Source of the DNA: Larkinella humicola
Lineage (GTDB): Bacteria; Bacteroidota; Bacteroidia; Cytophagales; Spirosomataceae
Direction: 5' to 3'
DNA length: 64,000 nucleotides
Assembly (NCBI RefSeq): GCF_008727875.1
Contig: NZ_VTWS01000004.1
Coordinates: 1 to 64,000, forward strand
Positions within the stretch are counted from its first letter, which is position 1; each line of letters starts with the position of its first letter. The position numbers were made by a program, and so were the translations under genes. Under the pieces are notes generated by a model that was given only the letters and a program-made list of their open reading frames with translations, had not been told where the DNA came from and did no database searches. Below, in pieces: positions 32,950 through 40,943 of the stretch.

Positions 32950-32951
32950 TT

Positions 32952-33671
32952 ATGTACATTATACCCGCCATCGACCTCATTGAAGGCAAAGCCGTCCGGC
33001 TGACGCAGGGCGATTACAACCAGAAAAAAGAGTACAACGCCCGGCCACTCGAAGTGGCGCAGCAGTTTGAAGACGCCGGTTTGACCCGTTTGCACTTGGT
33101 CGATCTCGACGGTGCGAAGGAAAAACGCGTCGTCAACTGGAAAGTGCTGGAATTGATTGCCGCCAAAACCCGGCTGCACATCGACTTTGGCGGTGGGGTG
33201 CAATCGGACGAGGACTTGCGGATGGTTTTTGAATGTGGTGCCAAACAGGTGACGGGTGGAAGCATTGCCGTCAAAAAACCGGACGTTTTTGAAAAATGGC
33301 TGTCGCAGTTTGGCCCGGAAACGATTATTCTGGGCGCGGACGCGAAGAATGAGAAAATTGCCGTCAGCGGTTGGGAAGAGGATACGCAGGTCTGGGTGTA
33401 TGACTTTGTGGAAACGTATGTGGAAAAAGGCGTCAGATACATCATCAGCACCGACGTGGCCAAAGACGGTTTGCTGGAAGGGCCTTCATTCGACCTGTAC
33501 CGAAACTTGCAGGACCGCTTTCCCGATTTGAACATCATTGCCAGCGGGGGTGTCAGTGGCATGCAGGATCTGGAAGTCCTGGCCGATATGAAGTTGTTCG
33601 GCGTCATCGTTGGCAAAGCGATCTACGAAGGCCGGGTTACGTTAAAGGAGTTATCGATGTTTTTAAAATGA
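32952..33671 (+). CDS. hisA: ProFAR isomerase HisA
   Basis: This 239-residue (beta/alpha)8 enzyme catalyses the Amadori isomerisation of ProFAR to PRFAR in histidine synthesis. The first-strand Asp is in YIIPAIDLIEGKAVRL. The second catalytic Asp region is YIISTDVAKDGLLEGPS. The phosphate-binding motifs are IDFGGGVQS and IIASGGVSG. ATG at 32952 was preferred over a TTG at 32943 because HisA starts with M-x-IIPAIDL. It lies between two inverted repeats in the his operon. Confidence 0.97.
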   Translation: MYIIPAIDLIEGKAVRLTQGDYNQKKEYNARPLEVAQQFEDAGLTRLHLVDLDGAKEKRVVNWKVLELIAAKTRLHIDFGGGVQSDEDLRMVFECGAKQVTGGSIAVKKPDVFEKWLSQFGPETIILGADAKNEKIAVSGWEEDTQVWVYDFVETYVEKGVRYIISTDVAKDGLLEGPSFDLYRNLQDRFPDLNIIASGGVSGMQDLEVLADMKLFGVIVGKAIYEGRVTLKELSMFLK

Positions 33672-33771
33672 GTCGTTTCGCGGAGTTGAGCGGAGAGGAG
33701 CAGAGTTAAGCAGAGAAATTTATAACTCTGCTTAACTCTGTTCTTCTCCGCTCAACTCCGCGAAATAACTC
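33670..33771. repeat. 46-bp inverted repeat between hisA and hisF
   Basis: Arms 33670-33715 and 33726-33771 match at 42 of 46 positions. Three of the four differences are G-U tolerant in the sense RNA. The left arm overlaps the hisA stop; the right arm ends 8 nt before hisF. It contains CAGAGTTAAGCAGAG, also found in the dyad at 39107-39201. Confidence 0.9.
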
Positions 33772-33779
33772 CCTCAAGT

Positions 33780-34541
33780 ATGCTCACAAAACGCATCATT
33801 CCCTGCCTCGACATCAAAGACGGGCGGACGGTGAAAGGAACCAATTTCGTCAACCTGCGCGACGCAGGAGACCCGGTGGAACTGGGCGCGATTTACGCCC
33901 GCGAAGGTGCCGACGAACTGGTTTTCCTGGATATTACGGCCACGGTCGATGAACGTAAAACCCTGATCGAACTGGTTCGGAAAGTAGCCCACACCGTCAA
34001 CATTCCGTTTACGGTCGGGGGCGGTATTTCATCCATTGCCGACGTTTCGGCCCTGCTTAACGCTGGAGCCGACAAAATTTCGATTAATTCGTCGGCGGTT
34101 CGGAATCCGGATCTGGTTGATGAACTGGCGCAGGAGTTTGGGAGTCAGTGTATTGTGGTGGCCATCGATACGCGGTTTGTCGACGGTGAGCACATCGTTC
34201 ACACGCACGGTGGTCGTCGGCCGACCGAACTGCGAACCCTGGCCTGGGCGAAGGAAATCGAAAACCGGGGTGCGGGCGAAATTCTGCTGACGTCGATGGA
34301 CACCGACGGAACCAAAGCCGGTTTTGCCATTGAGCTGACGGCGCAAATTTCGGGCGCGGCCAATATTCCCGTCATTGCGTCGGGTGGAGCCGGATCGATG
34401 GCGCATTTTGTAGATGTGTTCACGACCGGGAAAGCCGATGCTGGCTTGGCGGCCAGTATTTTCCACTTCAAAGAAATTGAAATACCGGCTCTGAAACGGT
34501 TTTTGAGCCAGCAGGGAATTCCGATGCGAACGACAGCTTAA
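33780..34541 (+). CDS. hisF: Imidazole glycerol phosphate synthase, cyclase subunit HisF
   Basis: This 253-residue (beta/alpha)8 cyclase works with HisH to make imidazole glycerol phosphate and AICAR from PRFAR. The catalytic Asps lie in [16 protein letters not shown] and [11 protein letters not shown]. The phosphate loops are FTVGGGISS and VIASGGAGS. Length and start are normal for the family. It follows the 46-bp dyad and precedes hisIE by 19 nt. Confidence 0.97.
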   Translation: MLTKRIIPCLDIKDGRTVKGTNFVNLRDAGDPVELGAIYAREGADELVFLDITATVDERKTLIELVRKVAHTVNIPFTVGGGISSIADVSALLNAGADKISINSSAVRNPDLVDELAQEFGSQCIVVAIDTRFVDGEHIVHTHGGRRPTELRTLAWAKEIENRGAGEILLTSMDTDGTKAGFAIELTAQISGAANIPVIASGGAGSMAHFVDVFTTGKADAGLAASIFHFKEIEIPALKRFLSQQGIPMRTTA

Positions 34542-34560
34542 GGTTAGAATTACGAAAATT

Positions 34561-35160
34561 ATGAACATTGACTTTTCAAAAAATACCGACGGCCTGATTC
34601 CGGCCGTCATTCAGGACGCCGAAACCGGGAAAGTGCTGATGCTGGGCTACATGAACGCGGAAGCCTACGAAAAAACCATACGCGAAAATATCGTGACGTT
34701 TTTTAGCCGCAGCAAGCAACGCCTGTGGACCAAGGGCGAAACATCCACTAACTTCCTGCAAGTTAAAGAGATGCTGGTCGATTGCGACGGTGATACGCTG
34801 CTCATCAAAGTGCATCCCGCCGGACCCACCTGCCATACCGGTGCCGACACGTGTTTTGACGAAGTGAATCAGGGGAAAGGATTGTTTCTCAATTATTTAC
34901 AGCGAATTATCCGGGATCGGAAGCAAAATCCGACGGAAAAATCATATACCTCGTCGCTCTTCAAGAAAGGCGTCAACAAAATTGCCCAGAAAGTGGGTGA
35001 GGAGGCCGTTGAACTGGTGATCGAAGCCAAAGATGACAATGCCGACCTGTTTAAAGGCGAAGCCGCCGACCTGCTCTATCACTATTTAATCCTGCTGGAA
35101 CAGAAAAATATTGATCTGGACGAGGTAATTGCGGTATTGCAGCAGCGACATACCAAATAA
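34561..35160 (+). CDS. hisIE: Bifunctional PR-AMP cyclohydrolase / PR-ATP pyrophosphohydrolase
   Basis: This 199-residue fusion covers steps 2 and 3 of histidine synthesis. The N-terminal HisI domain (about 1-105) has VLMLGYMN, FFSRSKQRLWTKGETS, and the metal-binding DCDGDTLL with GPTCHTGADTCF. The C-terminal HisE domain (about 110-199) has the all-helical pyrophosphohydrolase pattern VGEEAVELVIEAKD and EAADLLYHYLILL. It is the last his gene here; hisG, D, C and B are not in the window. Confidence 0.96.
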   Translation: MNIDFSKNTDGLIPAVIQDAETGKVLMLGYMNAEAYEKTIRENIVTFFSRSKQRLWTKGETSTNFLQVKEMLVDCDGDTLLIKVHPAGPTCHTGADTCFDEVNQGKGLFLNYLQRIIRDRKQNPTEKSYTSSLFKKGVNKIAQKVGEEAVELVIEAKDDNADLFKGEAADLLYHYLILLEQKNIDLDEVIAVLQQRHTK

Positions 35161-35174
35161 TTTGGCAAACAATG

Positions 35175-35252
35175 GTTTAAAGTTTCCGGTTTGAAGATTG
35201 GAGTTGCTTATTTTTTCATACAACTTTAGACGTCAAACTTTAATCTTTAAAC
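35175..35252. repeat. Decayed 32-bp inverted repeat
   Basis: Arms 35175-35206 and 35221-35252 match at 23 of 32 positions, with the word GTTTAAAG at the outer ends. It fills the gap between hisIE and the next gene and looks like an older member of the junction dyads. Confidence 0.55.
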
Positions 35253-35257
35253 GCACT

Positions 35258-35593
35258 ATGGGTCTTATCATACGTATTCTGATCAGCGCCGTCGCTGTTA
35301 TTGTGGCCAGTTATATCATTCCGGGGGTCGGTGTCGACGGTTTCGGCACGGCTTTGCTTGTCGCCATTGTACTGGGTTTGCTCAATGCCTTTTTGAAGCC
35401 CATTCTGGTTTTTCTGACCATTCCCATTACGATCATCACGCTGGGGCTGTTTTATCTGGTCATTAACGTGTTGATGGTATACCTGACAGATTATCTGGTG
35501 GGCGGTTTTCAGGTCAGTGGATTCATCGCTGCGTTGTTGTTCAGTATTCTGGTATCCGTCGTAACCTGGCTGATCGATTCGATTGTCAGCTAA
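35258..35593 (+). CDS. Phage holin family IV-like small membrane protein
   Basis: This 111-residue protein consists almost entirely of four membrane segments (about 3-22, 27-50, 53-78, 84-108). The pattern GLLNAFLKPILVFLTIPITIITLGLFYLVINVLMV is characteristic of the DUF360/phage holin 4 superfamily. Despite the name, this family is usually chromosomal and not linked to prophages, and no phage genes are nearby. It is cytoplasmic-membrane located, function unknown. A strong terminator follows. Confidence 0.85.
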   Translation: MGLIIRILISAVAVIVASYIIPGVGVDGFGTALLVAIVLGLLNAFLKPILVFLTIPITIITLGLFYLVINVLMVYLTDYLVGGFQVSGFIAALLFSILVSVVTWLIDSIVS

Positions 35594-35611
35594 TCCATCC
35601 TTTCTGTGCTG

Positions 35612-35642
35612 AAAAAGTCAGGCCTTCCGGTCTGACTTTTTT
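35612..35642 (+). terminator. Intrinsic terminator
   Basis: AAAAAGTCAG with CTGACTTTTT, extended inward to a TTCC tetraloop by GCC/GGT pairs including one wobble, ends in a T-run. It lies 18 nt after the holin-like gene. Confidence 0.9.
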
Positions 35643-35701
35643 GTTGCGAGACCGACAACTCATAACTTTTCTGAACCAGACCAGTTGTTAGGATGAATCA
35701 T

Positions 35702-35709
35702 TAGATTTG
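35702..35709 (+). promoter_or_regulatory. Candidate -7 box
   Basis: TAGATTTG fits TAnnTTTG and ends 7 bp before the ATG at 35717, which would make a very short or absent 5' UTR. No -33 TTTG is seen at the usual distance. Confidence 0.45.
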
Positions 35710-35716
35710 CAGCCCC

Positions 35717-36496
35717 ATGAAAAAACTATTCTCAATACTCCTTGTCATACAGGTTATTAGTATCCATCAGACCCGGGCGCAGTGCGATCCGGCCACGCCC
35801 CAGCAAAATGCCGCCTACGAAAAGGTGGTGAAAGAATTGCAGAACCAATTCCGGAAAAATCCACCGGCGGGCAACTGGCAGGTATTCGACGAACGGCATT
35901 CGCTCGGCAAACTGGAGTTGAGTGATGAATACGGCAAGATTTTCCGCATCTGCGGAGATCGCTACGATCTGTCGTTCCAGCAGGCATCGGCTGCCAGCCA
36001 GCAAAAAGCCCGTGCGGATAGTGCCAAAGCCATCGGCGATACCATCACGCAACAGCAGCGGTCTTTTGTGATGAGCACGGATTCCGTTTACAAGGAAGCT
36101 GATCCGAACCGGACGACCGATCTGGCGCAATCGACGGTGGATATCAACGTTGAAATGAATGCCGGAAATTACCGGGTCGAAGAACCCATCAGCAACCGGT
36201 TTGCGGCTTCCTACAAAACCATTCCGGTCGACGGTGCCCCGTTGGCCCTCCAGATCATCCTGAAACCCAACGATGCCGGTATTGCTGCCCGGCCCGAAAC
36301 CGTCGTGTTGCTTGGCAACTGGAAAAATAACCTTCAGAAAAACCCGCGCGGAGACAAGCTCTACCATTACTCCTATAAAAAAGGCGGTACGCTGATCGAA
36401 AACATGATCGTGACGATCAAAGCGCCCCTTGATGTGGCCAGCGAAATTGTGAAGAAAATCGACTGGCGGGCGCTCAGCAACACCCTGACCAAATAG
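35717..36496 (+). CDS. Secreted protein of unknown function
   Basis: This 259-residue protein has a signal peptide ending HQTRAQ. The first half is helical, with many Gln and Ala (QNAAYEKVVKELQNQF, QQASAASQQKARADSAKAIG). The second half looks like beta structure (YRVEEPISNRFAASYKTIPV, LALQIILKPNDAGIA, ETVVLLGNWKN) and ends in a helix, ASEIVKKIDWRAL. I do not recognise a family. It stands between a terminator and the LOG gene on the same strand; its own stop is 51 nt from the LOG start. Confidence 0.75.
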   Translation: MKKLFSILLVIQVISIHQTRAQCDPATPQQNAAYEKVVKELQNQFRKNPPAGNWQVFDERHSLGKLELSDEYGKIFRICGDRYDLSFQQASAASQQKARADSAKAIGDTITQQQRSFVMSTDSVYKEADPNRTTDLAQSTVDINVEMNAGNYRVEEPISNRFAASYKTIPVDGAPLALQIILKPNDAGIAARPETVVLLGNWKNNLQKNPRGDKLYHYSYKKGGTLIENMIVTIKAPLDVASEIVKKIDWRALSNTLTK

Positions 36497-36535
36497 TTGT
36501 CCGAAAAAGTACCGCGAAATCCCGTTTCACAATCG

Positions 36536-36543
36536 TATTTTTG
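36536..36543 (+). promoter_or_regulatory. Candidate -7 box of the LOG gene
   Basis: TATTTTTG fits TAnnTTTG and ends 4 bp before the ATG at 36548, implying a nearly leaderless transcript. No -33 match at usual spacing. Confidence 0.42.
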
Positions 36544-36547
36544 TGGA

Positions 36548-37102
36548 ATGAAAAGCATCGTCGTCTACTGTGGTTCGAACCCCGGATCGAATCCTGTCTA
36601 TAAAGAAGTCGCCCGGGAATTGGGCGAGAAATTTGCGGAACGCGAAATCCGGCTCATCTACGGTGGCGGCAACATGGGCCTGATGGGCGCAGTTGCCGAT
36701 GCCGTGATGACGAACGGCGGGCAGGTAACGGGCGTTATTCCCAACTTTCTGGCCGCTTTGGAAGTCGCTCACGAGACGCTCACCGAATTACACTTCGTTG
36801 AAACGATGCACGAGCGGAAGTTCAAAATGGTGCAATTTGCCAAAGGGGTGATCGCGCTGCCCGGCGGGTATGGCACATTTGACGAACTCTTCGAAATTCT
36901 GGCCTGGCGCCAGCTCCGGCTTTACGAAGGCCCCGTTGGCGTTCTGAATGTCAACGGGTTTTATGATCTGCTCCTGCAGCAAATGGACCGGATGGTGAGT
37001 GATGGTTTCCTGAAAGCCGAAAACCGGGAATTACTTATCGTATCGGAGTCGATCGATGAGTTGTTGGCAAAGATTGAAGAATTCTGGGAACAGGCGATTT
37101 AA
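36548..37102 (+). CDS. LOG-family protein (cytokinin riboside phosphate hydrolase-like)
   Basis: This 184-residue Rossmann-like protein has the LOG signature: IVVYCGSNPGSNPVY at the start, LIYGGGNMGLMGAVADA, the arginine in MHERKFKM, and the catalytic GVIALPGGYGTFDELFEIL (PGGxGTxxE). Such enzymes release ribose 5-phosphate from nucleotide monophosphates. ATG at 36548 gives the usual N-terminus. Its TAA overlaps the stop codon of a minus-strand membrane gene in the palindrome TTTAAA. Confidence 0.93.
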   Translation: MKSIVVYCGSNPGSNPVYKEVARELGEKFAEREIRLIYGGGNMGLMGAVADAVMTNGGQVTGVIPNFLAALEVAHETLTELHFVETMHERKFKMVQFAKGVIALPGGYGTFDELFEILAWRQLRLYEGPVGVLNVNGFYDLLLQQMDRMVSDGFLKAENRELLIVSESIDELLAKIEEFWEQAI

Positions 37103-37323
37103 ATGTCGTAATCGGTCGGCTCGGAGAATTGAACCAGCAGGAAAAAGGTGAAAGCTGCGATGAGTAACCAGCCTATTACCAGCCCCTTAATCAGGTAAAT
37201 AAAGCCAAATACCAGGCCTGTTACGCACAACACCACGTTGATCAGTAACCGCACTAGTTCACGCGGGGAGGATACGGCATGGAATGGCGTATGTTTCTTT
37301 TTTCTTCTTTTAAAGGGATCCAT
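37099..37323 (-). CDS. Small two-helix membrane protein
   Basis: This 74-residue protein has a basic N-terminus (MDPFKRRKKKHTPF) and two hydrophobic segments (about 25-43 and 46-66), ending in an acidic tail SEPTDYDI. The positive-inside rule puts both ends in the cytoplasm. No known domain. Its stop overlaps the LOG gene stop on the other strand. Such small Lys-rich-start membrane proteins are widespread in Cytophagales. Confidence 0.7.
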   Translation of the reverse strand: MDPFKRRKKKHTPFHAVSSPRELVRLLINVVLCVTGLVFGFIYLIKGLVIGWLLIAAFTFFLLVQFSEPTDYDI

Positions 37324-37521
37324 CTCGGTAAATATAACTAAGAATATAAAGGTGGAAAAAATAGTTAATATAAACTGGATTTAGAAGCTCATTTTTATAA
37401 ATAATCCTAGCAAAAAGTAGGCCGATAAATGAATGTGGCATCTGATTTGACTTAGACATGCGGTAAACTAATCCAGATTCGTTCTTCGTTCTACTTATAC
37501 TTCACTTCTACACCGTAATCA

Positions 37522-39099
37522 ATGAAATTTCGGGAACTCACGCTGGTGGGGCTTTTGGGTATTACCATACCGATGGCTGTTGCGCAGCAAAATCCAGCCG
37601 CAAAGGCGGAAAGCCTGGGGAATCAGGTCAATTCAGAATACAATGAGGTCAATCCGGTCATTTCTCCCGATGGTCGGACGTTGTTTTTTGCCCGAATCAG
37701 TCATCCTCAGAATACGCACGGCAACAAAGGCAGCCAGGACATCTGGTATTCTGAACTGGGGCCGGGCAATACGTGGGGACCGGCCAAACGGATGGCTCCG
37801 CCCCTCAACAAGGATGAGTATAATTGCGCATATAGCATCACGCCCGACGGAAACACGATGCTGATCAAAGGGGCATATACGAACGGCACGTATGAAACGC
37901 GCGGTTTTTCGACCAGTAAACGAACCGCCACGGGCTGGTCGGCTCCGCAAAAGCTGAACATCCCCGGCTACGAAAAGATCAGCAAAGGTCAATACGATTG
38001 CGGCTATCTTTCGGCCGATGGCAAAGTGCTGGTGATGGCGTTTAGTGAAAAGAAAAACAGCAAGGAAGATGATGTTTACGTCAGTTTGCGGCAGAAAGAC
38101 GGTTCGTGGAGTAAACCAATGAACCTCGGTCCCGAAATCAATACAGACGGCACCGAAACCACGCCGTTTCTGGCGGCCGACGGGGCTACCTTGTATTTCT
38201 CCAGCGACCGGCCCGGCGGTTCGGGCAGCAACGATATCTATGTTGCCAAGCGCGTCGACAAAACCTGGAAACATTGGTCGAAACCGGTCAATCTGGGTCC
38301 GGCCATCAATACTGACGGGTATGATGCTTATTATTCGGTGGCGGCTTCGGGCGAATATGCCTACATGACGAGTTTCAAAAACACGCTGGGCAAAGGCGAT
38401 ATTGTTCGGATCAAACTCATCGATACTGCCAATCCGAACGACAAAACCGCCCCACCTGCGACCAGCCCCGATCCGGTGGCATTGGTGAGCGGAAAAATAA
38501 TTGACCAGAAAACCGGTAAACCCATTGAAGCCCGCGTGATTTACCAGACGCTGCCCGACGGACTCGAAGCGGGGGAAGCGACATCTGACCCGGTTACGGG
38601 CGAGTATAAAATCGTGCTGCCCTACGGCAAACAGTACAGCATGAGGGCTGTTGCGCCCAATTTTATTTCCGAAGGCGGCAACATCGACCTGAGAGAAACG
38701 AAAGGCTTTCAGGAAATAAAAGGCAAAGAACTGACCCTGATTCCGATTGAAGTGGGTCGCGCCGTGCGGCTCAACAACATTTTCTTCGACGTCGGCAAAG
38801 CCGTGCTGCGTGACGAATCGTTCCCGGAACTGGATCGGATGGTAGCCACCTTCAACGAAAACCCGAAGATGATCATCGAAGTCGGTGGGCATACCGACAA
38901 CACGGGTTCCAACGAAATCAACCTGAAACTCTCCCAGGATCGCGCCGATGCCGTTCGTGAATATTTCATCGGCAAAGGCATTGAACCCGATCGCGTCGCC
39001 AGCAAAGGCTACGGCGAAGCCAAACCCGTGGCCAGCAACGACACCGACGAGGGACGGCAAACCAACCGGCGCGTGGAGTTTGTGATCAAGAAGAAATAA
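37522..39099 (+). CDS. PorE-like OmpA-family protein with WD40-like propeller
   Basis: This 525-residue protein has a signal peptide ending MAVAQ. PD40/WD40-like propeller repeats (about 40-290) include NPVISPDGRTLFFA, AYSITPDGNTMLI, CGYLSADGKVLVMA and TPFLAADGATLYFSSDRPGGSGSNDIYVA. A carboxypeptidase-regulatory-like domain (about 315-400: SGKIIDQKTGKPIEARVIY) precedes an OmpA domain (about 410-525: IEVGGHTDNTGSNEINLKLSQDRADAV). This order is that of PorE of the type 9 secretion system, but the N-terminal TPR region is absent. It probably sits in the periplasm bound to peptidoglycan. Confidence 0.88.
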   Translation: MKFRELTLVGLLGITIPMAVAQQNPAAKAESLGNQVNSEYNEVNPVISPDGRTLFFARISHPQNTHGNKGSQDIWYSELGPGNTWGPAKRMAPPLNKDEYNCAYSITPDGNTMLIKGAYTNGTYETRGFSTSKRTATGWSAPQKLNIPGYEKISKGQYDCGYLSADGKVLVMAFSEKKNSKEDDVYVSLRQKDGSWSKPMNLGPEINTDGTETTPFLAADGATLYFSSDRPGGSGSNDIYVAKRVDKTWKHWSKPVNLGPAINTDGYDAYYSVAASGEYAYMTSFKNTLGKGDIVRIKLIDTANPNDKTAPPATSPDPVALVSGKIIDQKTGKPIEARVIYQTLPDGLEAGEATSDPVTGEYKIVLPYGKQYSMRAVAPNFISEGGNIDLRETKGFQEIKGKELTLIPIEVGRAVRLNNIFFDVGKAVLRDESFPELDRMVATFNENPKMIIEVGGHTDNTGSNEINLKLSQDRADAVREYFIGKGIEPDRVASKGYGEAKPVASNDTDEGRQTNRRVEFVIKKK

Positions 39100-39106
39100 G
39101 AGGCTG

Positions 39107-39201
39107 TTTCGCAGAGTTGAGCAGAGGAAATCAGAGTTAAGCAGAGTTTTATTAAAAATTTCTCTGCTTAACTCTGATTTCCTCTGCTCAACTCTGCGAA
39201 A
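39107..39201. repeat. Perfect 40-bp inverted repeat between convergent genes
   Basis: 39107-39146 is the exact reverse complement of 39162-39201, with a 15-base AT-rich loop. The words GAGTTGAGCAGAG and CAGAGTTAAGCAGAG are shared with the hisA-hisF dyad at 33670-33771. It separates the PorE-like gene from the first DinB gene. Confidence 0.93.
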
Positions 39202-39211
39202 TAACTTTTCG

Positions 39212-39817
39212 TTACAACTTACCCGGATATCCCGGATGCGCTTTCACCTTCCGGATTTGCCGCAGATGGCGGTCGACGTGGCCCCACTGGTAGATGTAAA
39301 CCTGGTGCATGTTGCGGGGTGAATTACCGGCTGCCGTGAATTCGAAATGAGCCCGCATGTCGGTTTTGGTTGTATCGGCATATGCAATCGCCTGATCGCG
39401 AAGCCGTTTGAAAAAGGTCAGGTTGTCTTTTCCTCGAATAAAACCCGTAGGTTTGGCGATGTCCGGCGCTTTGTGCGGGGTGTCCTCCATAATGAAATTA
39501 GTGTAATAGCGGTCGGGTCGGCTGGTCTGGTTCAGTTCGGGCTGCGGTTTGCTGCGGGCTCCGATGCTGATTTCCCGCGCCCAGATAATTTCCCAGAGTG
39601 CCAGGTGTTCCACCACTTCGGCAATCGACCAGCGTTCGGGAGTTTCGTGAAAATGCCATTGGGCGTCGGTCAGGTTTTCCGTTTCCCGAATCAGCTCATC
39701 GCGGGTTCGTTTCAGGTTTTCGACTGTATACTTCTGGTCGGCTGCGGTCCAGAGTCGGGATTGCGCCTGGGCTGAAACCGTTGCCAGGAAAAAGAGGAAT
39801 GAGATCATTTGTTTCAT
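39212..39817 (-). CDS. Secreted DinB-superfamily protein (first copy)
   Basis: This 201-residue protein has a signal peptide (MKQMISFLFFLATVSAQAQ) followed by a DinB four-helix bundle. The presumed metal ligands are the His in VVEHLALWE and the His pair in GHVDRHLRQI. ERWSIAEVVEHL is the typical DinB entry motif. DinB-like proteins include metal-dependent thiol transferases; export to the periplasm is less usual. ATG at 39815-39817 gives the signal peptide. Its promoter has an 18-bp motif shared with the second secreted DinB gene and the gene at 59316. Confidence 0.87.
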   Translation of the reverse strand: MKQMISFLFFLATVSAQAQSRLWTAADQKYTVENLKRTRDELIRETENLTDAQWHFHETPERWSIAEVVEHLALWEIIWAREISIGARSKPQPELNQTSRPDRYYTNFIMEDTPHKAPDIAKPTGFIRGKDNLTFFKRLRDQAIAYADTTKTDMRAHFEFTAAGNSPRNMHQVYIYQWGHVDRHLRQIRKVKAHPGYPGKL

Positions 39818-39846
39818 GGTGTGAAGGTATGTTTTGGTTGACGGAG

Positions 39847-39892
39847 CAAAACTACGGTGCGTTGAAACGGCGATATTGTAAAATTGCGACAT
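39847..39892 (-). promoter_or_regulatory. Promoter with shared activator motif (DinB 1)
   Basis: On the minus strand ATGTCGCAATTTTACAAT (39892-39875) is followed after exactly 20 bp by the -7 box TAGTTTTG (39854-39847). The ATG is 29 bp further on. The motif takes the place of the -33 element. Confidence 0.65.
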
Positions 39893-40036
39893 TGTTCCGC
39901 AGAAGAATAACCGGCATTGGAAAGCATTCTCCGGCCTAACCGTTCAGTCAAAACCTCCTGATTGATTGGTGGATACGATTTTAAAAGCCGTATACTTACC
40001 AGCCTTTACCAATCGAATCCTTAACCAAAAAGAGAC

Positions 40037-40753
40037 ATGGGACTTGCAGCACAATTCGAATCCATTGTTGAGCGGCAGCTTAATGTACATGCCGCCTGGG
40101 TGCCGGTTACAACACCGTATAAGCTCGGTGATTATGGCCTGATTTCCGACGGGGTATTTCAGAAATTAGGCAATATTCAGGATGATTTTGATGTCACTTT
40201 CACGGAGGGAACCGGGCCGGAAGCCACCCTGAGTTTTGTGTCGGATAACACCACCGTGGTTGATGCCAGCACGGGTGCCGCCATCAACCTGAATCCGCAG
40301 GGCGAGCTTCAAGCGAATGTTACCTACAAATTTCACCAGGACAAATCCTTTCTGGTCAAAGCGCCCGTCATCACGGTCTCGGTGATCGAAAACGTGAATC
40401 AGGTTGCAAAGCAGCTCAAAAAAGCCGACGACTGGCGGAACAAGTTCAAAGTTGTGTTCCAGGTGTTCGTTGCGCAAAATCCCCTCATTCTGTCGACCGT
40501 CGAAGGCGGAACGGAAGTGACGATTGGCGCGGAAGGGAGTGCGCTAAAAACGTTCAATGTCGGAAGCGCATCGGCCGGGTTTAGTATGAAAACAACGAAA
40601 GAACTGGGCCTGAACATCAGCGGTAAAACCGGCGTTATTGCACTCGGACTATTCAAGCTGAACTTCTTTAGCGGCAATACCGAATTCATGGGTGTCGGCG
40701 ACGAAGGAAAGGTGGAGAACCTGAATGGGGCCGCTTTGACCGACGATCTCTGA
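40037..40753 (+). CDS. Cytosolic protein of unknown function
   Basis: This 238-residue protein has no signal peptide or lipobox. The start MGLAAQFESIVERQLNVHAAW is helical, followed by YKLGDYGLISDGVFQKLGNI. Long stretches of alternating small and hydrophobic residues then suggest beta strands (TYKFHQDKSFLVKAPVITVSVIE, AGFSMKTTKELGLNISGKTGVIALGLFKLNFF). A helix sits in the middle (NQVAKQLKKADDWRNKFKVVFQV). The pattern could fit a pore-former-like or lipocalin-like fold, but I recognise no family. It precedes the signalling cluster, separated by a long nested dyad. Confidence 0.72.
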   Translation: MGLAAQFESIVERQLNVHAAWVPVTTPYKLGDYGLISDGVFQKLGNIQDDFDVTFTEGTGPEATLSFVSDNTTVVDASTGAAINLNPQGELQANVTYKFHQDKSFLVKAPVITVSVIENVNQVAKQLKKADDWRNKFKVVFQVFVAQNPLILSTVEGGTEVTIGAEGSALKTFNVGSASAGFSMKTTKELGLNISGKTGVIALGLFKLNFFSGNTEFMGVGDEGKVENLNGAALTDDL

Positions 40754-40755
40754 CC

Positions 40756-40858
40756 GACGGGTGAACCGAACGTATAATCTGGCGGTGGGCAGTGAATAAA
40801 AAATCGAAATACCGATTTATTTATCCACTGCCCACCGCCAGATTTGGATGCACCCGTC
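40756..40858. repeat. Nested inverted repeat
   Basis: An inner arm AATCTGGCGGTGGGCAGTG (40776-40794) and its extension pair with 40813-40844 over about 31 bp, with one mismatch and a bulge. An outer 8-bp stem GACGGGTG (40756-40763) with CACCCGTC (40851-40858) encloses it. It lies between two plus-strand genes. Confidence 0.87.
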
Positions 40859-40943
40859 TTGACGCCCTATCTTCACGTTCCCATTTAGGGGGAAACGGAA
40901 ACACGCGAACGGCCTTTTTGTAGCCTGAAAACCTGCATGGTGT

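Noticed and set aside
35258-35593. Phage holin as evidence of prophage
   Set aside because: No other phage genes nearby; this family is normally chromosomal in Bacteroidota.
36565-36600. GGTTCGAACCC, like a tRNA T-loop
   Set aside because: It lies inside the LOG-family gene at YCGSNPGSNP, with no acceptor stem or anticodon arm around it.
37633-39060. Long minus-strand frame opposite the PorE-like gene
   Set aside because: Low-complexity, no start context and fully covered by the OmpA/PD40 gene.
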